Shown: piece after piece, positions 12,328 to 20,585 of the stretch
Position numbering within the stretch: the stretch's first letter is position 1
Layout: the number at the start of each line of letters is the position of its first letter
Assembly: GCA_017607445.1 (NCBI GenBank)
Contig: JAEVHH010000005.1
Location: 2,671,001 to 2,735,000 of the forward strand
Source of the DNA: Histoplasma ohiense
Lineage: Eukaryota; Ascomycota; Eurotiomycetes; Onygenales; Ajellomycetaceae
DNA: 64,000 bases
Reading direction: 5' to 3'
Position numbers and translations under genes: made by a program
Notes under the pieces: model-generated
The model's database searches: none
The model's input: the letters and a program-made list of their open reading frames with translations, nothing else
Told to the model about the DNA's origin: nothing

Positions 12328-13229
12328 CACCTTGGTCGATAGAGAGAGGGGACCTGGAATGTTTGGATGGCTTCACCCAGCTCCATTATTTGGAAAGGCT
12401 GTTGTTGGGATAACTAAGGGCATGAATTGATTGTTCTGGAGAAATTGTTCCTTTTCCATGGCTATCTGATTCTTGTAAATAGCATTTTAACGTACTAGAA
12501 ATCGCCTGGAATCTTGCAATGAACATGAGGTTTGCAAAAACAGAATACAGCATTTCAAACTTATCTCAGCAAGCTCAGACGCTTCTCAGGATAATTGCTG
12601 TTTTAACACTGATTTGATGATTAGTCACTTTTTAAAGAAGCTAATCTCAAATAAGTAATCAACTAACCCAAAATAGTCATATCACATGATGTGCAATTAT
12701 CCTGTGAAATGTCTGAGAAAAAACAGTTCCAGTTTGTTAGCAACACAGGAACGATTTGCTCTATACCTTGTGTATGGGTGAGGATAGCAAACCAACCCCA
12801 TCTATTCAGCATCTCTGTACCACCTTAGGACCTAGAGAAATCAATGTTCTCACAATGGTATCAATTTTTATTTTCATATTCCCATTTATTAGATATGAAG
12901 TATCACCTCAAAGTGAATCCATTTTTTTTTGAACACGGGAAGGATTTGCTATTTGCTTGATTTCAACAAGAAATAAAGTGACCATTTTCAACAAGATACA
13001 TCTATATTAAATATTGATTTTTTTAATATAAAAATTATATATTTATATTCTTCTTCTCTTTAGCTACAACCTAAGGTGGTTCACAAATCTCAAAGATATA
13101 TGACTATTGTGTAATTGAAAGTCAAAGTTGAGAAATTTGAAGAATCTATGAAAATCTCAATAATCTCCACAGGAGCATGAACTGTTCCTTCTCAGACCCT
13201 CTGGCGAGGATTGCCCTGAGCACATGACT
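12328..13229. other. AT-rich island, no gene recognised
   Basis: This stretch is AT-rich and dense in TpA, with no open frame of note. A 10-bp inverted pair CCACCTTAGG / CCTAAGGTGG sits near 12820 and 13070. A near-repeat of about 19 bases (AACAC.GGAA.GATTTGCT) occurs near 12745 and 12933. The composition and decayed repeats fit an old RIP-mutated region. Confidence 0.4.
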
Positions 13230-14225
13230 TGTAACTAAAGTAGTTTAGTGTCATGCTGCTGCAACCGAGCCAATAGAGCTATGCCTCAGCTGCCGACATG
13301 CTAATACAACCACTTAGACATCCCACAGGTTATAGCCCGGATTGCTTGTTTTTTTTTATAAATATATTAAGAACCTTCCACTGCCTATCTGAGGCATCTA
13401 ACGTCTCGCGAGCTGCTACACTGATCAGCAGAAGGGATCCTGACGAAGGCTAGAAGAGCTTTGATCACAGGAAAAGATTATATTGATTGATATAGAGAGG
13501 GAGAATGCCTCCTAGAACTCGAGCTACCATGGGGATGAATACCCCAGCTAGCAATGATGATATTGAATACGAACCTACCACTACCCCTGGGTCACCGGAC
13601 CCAACAACGACCGATACCTTGATACAGATGATGATGATGGAATATTTGAAAAAGCAAGATGAATATTTGAAAAAGCAAGATGAATGTCTGCAGAGAATGA
13701 ATGAATATTTGGACAGAAGAATGAGAAAATTCTTACAAAAACCAGCTGAAAACTCTGATTCTCTGTCAAGAAGAGATCAAGAGGATATCAAACAAGGGAA
13801 GAATGAAATGGAACTGGCTGTACAAGCCACTGTCACTACTCCTCCATCTACTGAAGAACCCTCTGAAGAACCAACCATCAAAGAACCTTCTATAAGAACC
13901 ACCATGATGAGATTGGCCATTAAGAATACCACCACCACCACCACTACCACCACTGCTATCAAAGAATCTCTCAAACATCGATACTACTACCATGAACCGA
14001 AGCCTCACAGATGCCGAAAGGGTGAAGGATAGAAGGATAAAAGGATATAAAGAATAGCTTGATTTGATTTGCAATTTCATGTATAATAGGATTTCTAGAT
14101 AGATATCTGTACAGCTGCTAGTCCGAGGGGAGGTGTTGGCCCTAGGCTGCCTATCACGGACTAGCGCACCGCACATATATGCCTCAGCTGCCGACATGCT
14201 AATACAACCACTTAGACGTCCCACA
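13230..14225 (+). mobile_element. Decayed non-autonomous copia-type LTR element
   Basis: Two direct copies of a 48-base block (13280-13327 and 14178-14225, one mismatch) flank an 0.8 kb interior, as LTR 3' halves would. The downstream copy begins TGTTG at 14134 right after a purine tract (CGAGGGGAGG, ending 14133). Immediately after the upstream copy lies GGTTATAGCCC (13328-13338), close to the GGTTATGAGCCC complement of the initiator-tRNA-Met anticodon loop used as primer site by copia-like elements. The 5' halves of the LTRs have diverged, and no target duplication is visible, so the outer left boundary is approximate. No reverse transcriptase or integrase is present. Confidence 0.6.
13505..14032 (+). 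CDS. Hypothetical 175-aa ORF inside LTR element
   Basis: A single open frame of 175 aa lies between the two LTR-like repeats. It starts MPPRTRATMG, then has a Met-rich and coiled-coil-like section with two tandem copies of EYLKKQD near residue 47, a Glu/Pro/Thr-rich linker with a Thr run, and a basic end. It has no zinc knuckle, protease or polymerase motif. Its place suggests a relic of a gag-like ORF or a passenger ORF of the element. Low-complexity composition makes chance possible. Expression is unproven. Confidence 0.35.
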   Translation: MPPRTRATMGMNTPASNDDIEYEPTTTPGSPDPTTTDTLIQMMMMEYLKKQDEYLKKQDECLQRMNEYLDRRMRKFLQKPAENSDSLSRRDQEDIKQGKNEMELAVQATVTTPPSTEEPSEEPTIKEPSIRTTMMRLAIKNTTTTTTTTTAIKESLKHRYYYHEPKPHRCRKGEG

Positions 14226-15190
14226 GGTCTGAGCTCGCTGAGATAAATTTCAAACGATGAATATTGAATGTGGTGATATTCCACGAATCAGCGAATCCAG
14301 TGCAGCAGTGCTTCACTTCTCCACGCGGTTAGTGTAGAGGACGCACGAAGCGCTATATTTATAAACCTGGCCAAGAGCCGAGAGAGACTGGTCTGGCGCA
14401 CGACAAAAACATCCCAACTCTGTTGCGACCGTAGGAAACACCGACAGTGTTTAGTCTACAGTAGGGCTGACTTTGCAAGACACGATTAACCAGATTCGAC
14501 ACCGTTGCGGAGTGGGTGTGGTCTCATTCGTTCAGGCATGGATTTTAGCCTCGTTCGGCCTTGCAGTTTTTTCCTGTCAAAGGTGGCCATTGTGTCAACT
14601 GTGTTGAGCGACGGGAGCCGAGGATGCAACATTCCTTGCTGGTTCGACCAACCAGGAAGCAGCCAGCCAGTCAGCCATGAGGCCCACCTCAGGGGTTGGC
14701 TCTTGGCGCTGGGTCTGGCGGGGCTTGGCGGGATTGGCGGTCCTATCCGCCCTCGTATCCGCCCGACCCGACCTTGGACCCGATCCTGCGCTCTCTCGTC
14801 CTTGATCATCTCTTTCCTCTCTGTCTCCTTCACCCCCGCCCGCCTCAAGGACGCATTCCACTCGCTTTGTGCATCCTTCGAGTCAGCGCCCACTCGCTGG
14901 TGTCCTGCCAGCTCTACTCTCGTTGTTTTCCCCGGCCTTTGCCATTGCGCTTACTTCGATTCTCCTCCTCCTCCTCCTCCTCCTCCTCCTCCTTGTCCCG
15001 TTTTCCCATTCTGCTCTAGATTTATCGCCTTGTCAACAAATTCCTTCTTCCCTCCCCACCCCCGGCAGATAGATTCTACGTTGGTGAATTGGTCAATCGT
15101 TGTTTTCTTTACTCTTTTTTCTTTTTTCTTTCTCTTTCTTTTTGCCCCTTTTTTTTTATTTTTTTTTATTTTTATTTTTTTTTTTACACC
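14226..15190 (+). promoter_or_regulatory. Upstream region and long pyrimidine-rich leader of the Crh gene
   Basis: About 960 bases precede the Crh start codon. They include a (TCC)n run at about 14962-14991 and a T-rich tract at 15111-15185 ending just before ACACC-ATG at 15191. Long CT-rich leaders are common before well-expressed fungal genes. The overlapping 297-codon frame here is a low-complexity read-through of these tracts and is not called. Confidence 0.4.
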
Positions 15191-16628
15191 ATGGCCCGGC
15201 TTCTGGCCTATCTCGCATGCTTTGTACTTTCTTCCCAGATCGTGTTGGCGCAGAAGCCAGAATCCTGCGACGAACATAAGAAATGCCCTGAGAGCGCCCC
15301 ATGCTGCTCCCGTGAGTTACCTACCCTCTGTTTGCCGTACCAAAAAATATCGTGACATTTTTACTGATTTCTGGTATTTTCCTCTTTTCTGTCCGTAGAA
15401 TATGGCGAATGCGGCCTGGGAGCATACTGTCTCGGCGGCTGTGACCCCAAATATTCATTTTCTCTCGAGTCCTGCGTCCCTGCCCCAATATGCAAAAGTA
15501 TGAAGTACAGCTTTGATAATTTGGACAGTGTTGCTCCAAGAACAAAATACCTCGGCGATGCTAACAAGTCAAGCTGGGTCTCGAGTGGGAAGCCTCTTAC
15601 CGCCAATGGCGATCTAGTGATGACCATGGCGCCAGATACCGTTGGTACCTTGTTGTCCAGCGCTCACTACGTGTGGTACGGCAAAGTTTCTGCGACATTG
15701 AAGACCAGTCGCGGTGCAGGCGTTATCACTGCCTTCATATTTATGTCCGATGTGAAAGATGAGATTGATTTTGAGTTTGTCGGAGCTGATCTGTATACCG
15801 CCCAGACCAATTACTATTTCCAGGGCATCACTGATTGTATGTTGATATCTATATCATTCCCCCCCGTGCTCAGTGTCAGATATACCAAAGTCATTGGGCT
15901 AACTTCATATTTGGGTAGATACCAACGGAAAAAATCTCAGTGTCGACAGCAACACCTTTACGGATTATCACATCTACTCAATTGACTGGACGCCAGAGTC
16001 AATCACCTGGTCGATTGATGGAAAGCCTTTACGTACCTTACTCAAAAAGGATACCTTCGACAAGGGAGACAACAAATACCACTACCCCCAAAGTCCCTCC
16101 CGACTTCAGCTCTCCCTCTGGCCTGGCGGAAAAGAAGGCGCCCCGGAGGGAACAATTCAATGGGCCGGTGGACTTGTGGACTGGAATCATGAGGATATTA
16201 AAAAACACGGGTATTACTATTCGCTCGTCTCTGAAGTTAGCATAGAGTGCTACGATCCACCTTCGGGTGCGAAGATAGACGGCGACGTTTCATACATCTA
16301 CAAGGATGCTGCCGGGACCGAGGACACGGTTATGATTACGGATAAACCGACTGTTCTCAAATCGTTCCTTGGCTCCGGCACTGATATGGGTAAAAACGAA
16401 TCGAAACCAGGTGAGACGGATGTCCCTATGATTCCTGGTCTCAACGGAGCCGGAATTGGGGCCAATGGCCAGATCCCATCTGGCAACGACAGTAACGAGC
16501 CATCCACTGATTTCACAGGTCCAAGCGATAAACATGGGTCTAGCGGCGCTCCATCTGAAAACGAACGCGTTCTCAAGGGATCAATCTTTGCAGTTCTCGT
16601 GGCCGTCATGGTTTTGGTCACCATGTAA
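15191..16628 (+). CDS. GPI-anchored Crh/Utr2-type cell-wall glycosidase (GH16 with CBM18)
   Basis: Three exons, 15191-15311, 15399-15836 and 15919-16628, give 422 aa. A signal peptide covers about residues 1-20 (ARLLAYLACFVLSSQIVLAQ). A Cys-rich chitin-binding module follows (about 26-65; CPESAPCCSQYGECG and later CLGG). The GH16 domain carries DEIDFEF, with the predicted nucleophile Glu162 and acid/base Glu166. The C-terminus is Ser/Gly/Pro-rich and ends in a hydrophobic tail (IFAVLVAVMVLVTM), a GPI-attachment signal. Crh proteins cross-link chitin to beta-1,6- and beta-1,3-glucan in the wall. The CBM18-GH16-GPI order is that of Utr2/Crr1; exact orthology within the Crh group was not resolved. 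AT-rich repeat islands flank the gene on both sides. Confidence 0.93.
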
Positions 16629-17247
16629 GGATAAGAATTCAATACTATTTTTGGATACACTATAACTAAGGGTTATACGAGGGGGGGGGTGGGGGGGTTG
16701 AGTGACGTTATAACCCATTTTACTATGTATGTTAGCCAAGCCCCACAATAACTTTTTTAGCATTAATTATACTGTACATACATTCAACCCCACTTGATTC
16801 ATACTGTATGAGCAGGCATCATTCTTTAAGAATAGATTTTTAAACATCTCTGCTCTGTATTCTTAACCATGATCTCTTCAGTTGACTTTACAGAGATGGA
16901 GTAGCAGCTTCATATCAGCAAGAATCTCTTGTATGAGAAAAAAGCTCTGCCTCTGATTCTGCAGAATTGATCAAAGAATATCAATAAGCAGTATTTTTTC
17001 AAATAGAAAATGATGAATAGATGGCACTGCTTCTCTACATTCACATTGATGTAAGAAACCCGCACTAAGGTGCCAGTGCTAGGCCGGAATTAGCGATTGC
17101 CCTAAGGATATGACATCGCCGAACATAGCACCACCAACATCATATCAGGTTTGAAATCAAGGCATTATCTTACCACTTGCATCATACTACACCATCTACA
17201 TCATAGCAAGTTCGATCTGTCTATGGAGGTCGGTTTCTGTAACAGGC
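16629..17247. other. Crh 3' flank passing into AT-rich repeat island
   Basis: A G-rich run at about 16680-16699 follows the Crh stop by 50 bases. From about 16800 the DNA turns AT-rich. The segment near 17050-17150 is locally GC-richer and ends in ATATCAGGTTTG, faintly like an LTR-to-interior border, but no partner copy was seen. No gene recognised. Confidence 0.4.
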
Positions 17248-17403
17248 GTACTTCGATTAATGATCTAGCACTATCCTAAATACAAATTACAAATTGATTA
17301 AGAAAAGAAAGAGAAAAAAAATCAGAAGAAAAGATTGTAAAAAAAAAGTTCTTATAGAAAGAAAATCAGAATGAAAAAATATCAGAAGTTATTTCACAGT
17401 GAA
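17248..17403 (+). repeat. Left arm of 156-bp inverted repeat
   Basis: Purine-rich, A-rich arm starting GTACTTCG and ending CACAGTGAA. Its partner is at 19000-19155 on the opposite strand. Confidence 0.75.
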
Positions 17404-17629
17404 ATATTGTGATTCAAAGATTGCTTGAGCTGTTCAAAGCTTCTAAGCTTTGCAGCTCTTCTTATACAAATAGGCTGGCCGGTGGGACCATGAATTTCAT
17501 GTTTGGTTTGGTTTGGTTTGGTCCCAGTCCATTTCTTGGCGTGATTTTCAGTGGGATCAGGATCAGAATGGGAGTGTAAAGTGACTGACTATCAAAAATA
17601 AGAACATGACCTGGGACTGACTATGATTT

Positions 17630-17718
17630 TGTTGAGGGGATTGGATTGGGTGATTCGTACCCTCTATACCACCACGGCGCTGGTGGTGATTGAGCTCTTT
17701 TGCCCTAGTGGCCTAATA
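17630..17718 (+). repeat. 5' LTR of the miniature element
   Basis: This 89-bp LTR begins TGTTGAGGGG and ends CCTAATA. It matches the right copy over its full length as read. Confidence 0.85.
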
Positions 17719-17965
17719 GGTTATGAGCCTGTGTAAGCGCGACTGCTACAGGGTGTGTCAACATGCTATCACAGGTTCGAATCAGATCAAGACCAGAAGA
17801 ATATCCCTTACTAATGCACATTCTCTTACCAAGGTGGAGGAGATTGGTGGTTAGGCACCCAGGAAGACCCCAGGCCACCAAGGACCAATGGTAGTAGGGT
17901 AGTGGAACTTAGGAAGAGCCAGGTTCCCCCAGCTGGCCGGATGGTAGAGTGGGTCCGAGGGGGGG

Positions 17966-18054
17966 TGTTGAGGGGATTGGATTGGGTGATTCGTACCCTC
18001 TATACCACCACGGCGCTGGTGGTGATTGAGCTCTTTTGCCCTAGTGGCCTAATA
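17966..18054 (+). repeat. 3' LTR of the miniature element
   Basis: The second 89-bp copy directly follows the purine tract and is followed by the GATTT duplication. Confidence 0.85.
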
Positions 18055-18154
18055 GATTTTGACTGAGGTATGGTCCCGTTCTGATGATTATGTAATACAT
18101 ATCTAGATATCAATCTGATGATATGATTGGTGGAGATATCACCCCTATCTAGTG

Positions 18155-18580
18155 CTGTCAACCAATTTACCGCTGCCAATCTATCTATTGCTGCAAGCTA
18201 TCCCTCGCTGCTAAGCTATCCCTCGCTGGCTAAGCTATCCCTCACTGGCTATCCCTCACTGCTAAGCTATCCCTCACTACTAAGCTATCTATTGCTGCTA
18301 ATCTATCGCTGCCAACCTATCTATCGCTGCCAACCTATCTATCGCTGCCAATTTATCTACCACTGCCAATCTATCTATCGCTGCTAATCTATCGCTGCTG
18401 TCAATCTATCTATCGCTGCTAATCTATCGCTGCTAATCTATCGCTGCTAATCTATCGCTGCTAATCTATCGCTGCTAATCTATCGCTGCTAATCTATCGC
18501 TGCTAATCTATCGCTGCTAATCTATCGCTGCTAATCTATCGCTGCCAACCTATCTACTGCAGTGAATCTATCTATCACTA
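18155..18580. repeat. Minisatellite with 14-bp unit
   Basis: From about 18421 to 18546 there are about nine near-perfect tandem copies of AATCTATCGCTGCT. The 18155-18420 part is a degenerate version with CTGCCAAT, CTATCCCTC and CTATCTAT variants. It lies a hundred bases after the LTR miniature, inside the inverted-repeat unit. The open frame crossing part of it is repeat-derived. Confidence 0.85.
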
Positions 18581-18690
18581 TCATTACTAGTTCAAAATAG
18601 AACTAGAGCATAAATACACTAAACTTCTTTTGATAGGTAATGATTTTTGGTAACACTCATAGCATTATATCATCTATATAGGGTAAATCA

Positions 18691-18736
18691 TGGTCCCATT
18701 TGGTCCCATTTTGTAAAATGGGACCAAATGGGACCA
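18691..18736. repeat. Perfect 46-bp palindrome
   Basis: The 22-bp arms 18691-18712 and 18715-18736 are exact reverse complements around a 2-base centre (GT). Each arm holds two copies of TGGTCCCATT. It could extrude a cruciform or form an RNA hairpin. Confidence 0.9.
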
Positions 18737-18999
18737 GAATCAGTAATTTATAAGAAGAATATGATCTGAGACTAGATTTATAATATAAACAGTGTAAAGT
18801 GACTAATTTAATAAACACTATATGGAACCAGGACTAAGAAATTTGATAATGGAACTGGAGAAATATTTAGTCTCAGTCCTATGCATGGTCACACAGTCAG
18901 TCTAAACTGTATATCTTCATACTTTTCAGAAGACTTCTGAAATACAGATGCTGTTCACATTTCTCTGAAATGTTAAATATATATATATATATATATACA

Positions 19000-19155
19000 T
19001 TCACTGTGAAGCAGCTTTCAATATTTTTCTACTTTGATCTCTTTTATATAAAAACTTTCTTTGTATAATCTTTTCTTCTGATCTTTTTTCTCTTTTTTAT
19101 CTTAATCAATTCATAATCTGTATTTAGAATAGTGTTAGATTGTTAATTGAAGTAC
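19000..19155 (-). repeat. Right arm of 156-bp inverted repeat
   Basis: Pyrimidine-rich on the plus strand, beginning TTCACTGTGAA and ending TTGAAGTAC. An (AT)n run precedes it at about 18978-18996. Confidence 0.75.
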
Positions 19156-20585
19156 ATTCATTATACTTTCATACTAAAATCTGAATCTCTGAGACTGCTA
19201 ATGATTTTGAAATTGAGATTTTTGAATATCTAAATTTCAATAATAATTGTAAAGAAATGAATAAAATCTTTTTTAAAAATGAAATTAATTTTATAATACT
19301 CTCAGAAGATATCCTTACATTTCTCAAACTGCTCAATCACTGAAATAAACAAGAGTAAAGCCTTGAGAAAGATAGTCTAGAAACTACTATTTAGTCTATT
19401 TTGAAGTGAGCAGTTTATATCAATATTAACTAGAGATTCATACAGTGATGGATTTTGATGAGAGAGAATAAGAGAAAATAGTTAGATTTTTTTCTTAATT
19501 TAATTCTTTCTTTTTCAAGAATTCTTAAGAATCTTTTTATTACTTTCTTTTTCTTATTGATCTATTTGTTTTCATTCTTTAAAAAGAAGATTCCTCTTGT
19601 TTTGTTTTCTCTTTTTTTTTTTAGAGAGATAAAATAGTTAATCAAGAAATCAACTTAATAAAAACTAGTTCTTAAACCCTTGTTTCTAATACTTGTTGCT
19701 AATTCTTGAAGAGAACCTAACTGTCAAAGGCCTTGTGAAGCTGTAAGCTTACATAAGAATCTTTAAGAATCCTTATGCCCCGCTGGCTTGTTTTTCCTTC
19801 TTCTGCTGCCCAGGGCTGTTGCTCGTGCCGGAACCTTATGGGAGCATCCAGAACTCGACCACAGAGCCAGAATGCTAATCCCGCCCATCCCATCTAACAT
19901 CCCTGTTTCAACGGCCTACTATTACTCGTACACTTGTGTGCGTTGATTCCATTCGGTCGAGGCGTGGTGTTGGACGTGGCAGGATCAGAGTCTGTTGTTG
20001 GCCCTGATTTAGTTCATCTCCATCCGCCTTTGCTTCGCTCTCCTCCTACGCATTTTGTATCTGCACCCCAGAGCTACGCAAGCCCATTCTCGTCGACCGC
20101 CGTTATCCTTTTTTTTCTTACTGATATCTTCTCGATATATATTGACATATTTATAATCCCATCCTTTTTTGCCTTTCAAGACTTTGTCCTTTCTAATTTA
20201 GGACCTGTGTGGTCCACCGTTTTAAAAACGTAAATTATTCCTCGATTTCGGAACTCCGTCTACGTGTGTCTTGGGCGACGGATGAGTGTCCCATGCCCAT
20301 ACACAGTAGATATCTATCGATTGACCGTTTACTCAACATACCATTCATTGATTGCTTCACGAACCATCCCTCAACCTCGGATCAGACAACAAGAGCACTC
20401 ACTATTTCCATCTACGATTCCTTAAATATTCTTCTCTGAAAAACCGGTTGTCCAAATCCCAGCTCCCACCCATTTTGCAAGCAGCGAATCTTTGTATTCT
20501 CAATGGTCTTATTCCTTCTCACACCCAGACGACTGACCACTTCCGTTTCCACGACTTCGCCACCGGTTCTTACTTTGTTCTGGCA
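19156..20585. other. AT-rich end of the island, then upstream region of the Boi gene
   Basis: 19156-19770 is AT-rich with no frame of note. GC content recovers near 19780, and the last 800 bases before the ATG at 20586 look like promoter and 5' leader with pyrimidine-rich runs. No domain-bearing ORF is seen. Confidence 0.4.

Larger units (their letters stand above)
17630..18054 (+). mobile_element. Complete TRIM-like LTR retrotransposon miniature
   Basis: Two 89-bp direct repeats (17630-17718 and 17966-18054), identical as read, start TGTTGAGG and end GGCCTAATA. A 5-bp duplication GATTT borders the whole unit (17625-17629 and 18055-18059). The interior is only 247 bases. GGTTATGAGCC directly follows the left LTR (17719-17729), which matches the complement of the initiator tRNA-Met anticodon stem-loop, the half-tRNA primer site known from copia-type elements. 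A purine tract GAGGGGGGG ends at 17965, touching the right LTR. There is no coding capacity, so movement would need proteins supplied by another element. The matching LTRs suggest recent insertion. Confidence 0.85.
17248..19155. mobile_element. 1.9 kb unit bounded by 156-bp inverted repeats
   Basis: Arm 17248-17403 and the reverse complement of 19000-19155 align end to end over 156 bases with little or no gapping. Both begin GTACTTC and end TTCACAGTGAA. Differences are mainly C/T and G/A transitions, as RIP would leave. The 1.6 kb between them has no usable reading frame and contains a younger LTR miniature, a minisatellite and a palindrome. It may be a non-autonomous foldback or terminal-inverted-repeat DNA transposon. 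Two opposed copies of one repeat would give the same picture. No target duplication was found at the outer ends. Confidence 0.6.

Noticed and set aside
12815..13085. Inverted CCACCTTAGG pair as a possible MITE
   Set aside because: Only about 10 bases match exactly, with no clear target duplication; chance in AT-rich DNA is likely.
14505..15398. 297-codon open frame before and across the Crh start
   Set aside because: It reads through CT and T tracts (Pro and Phe runs), is out of frame with the Crh protein and has no domain.
17051..17146. Possible third LTR ending at ATATCA
   Set aside because: Only one copy is seen, with no partner repeat, primer site or target duplication.
17719..17800. 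Possible tRNA-like segment inside the LTR miniature (CAGGTTCGAATC)
   Set aside because: The B-box-like string has no matching cloverleaf arms; the LTR, primer-site and target-duplication evidence explains the segment better.
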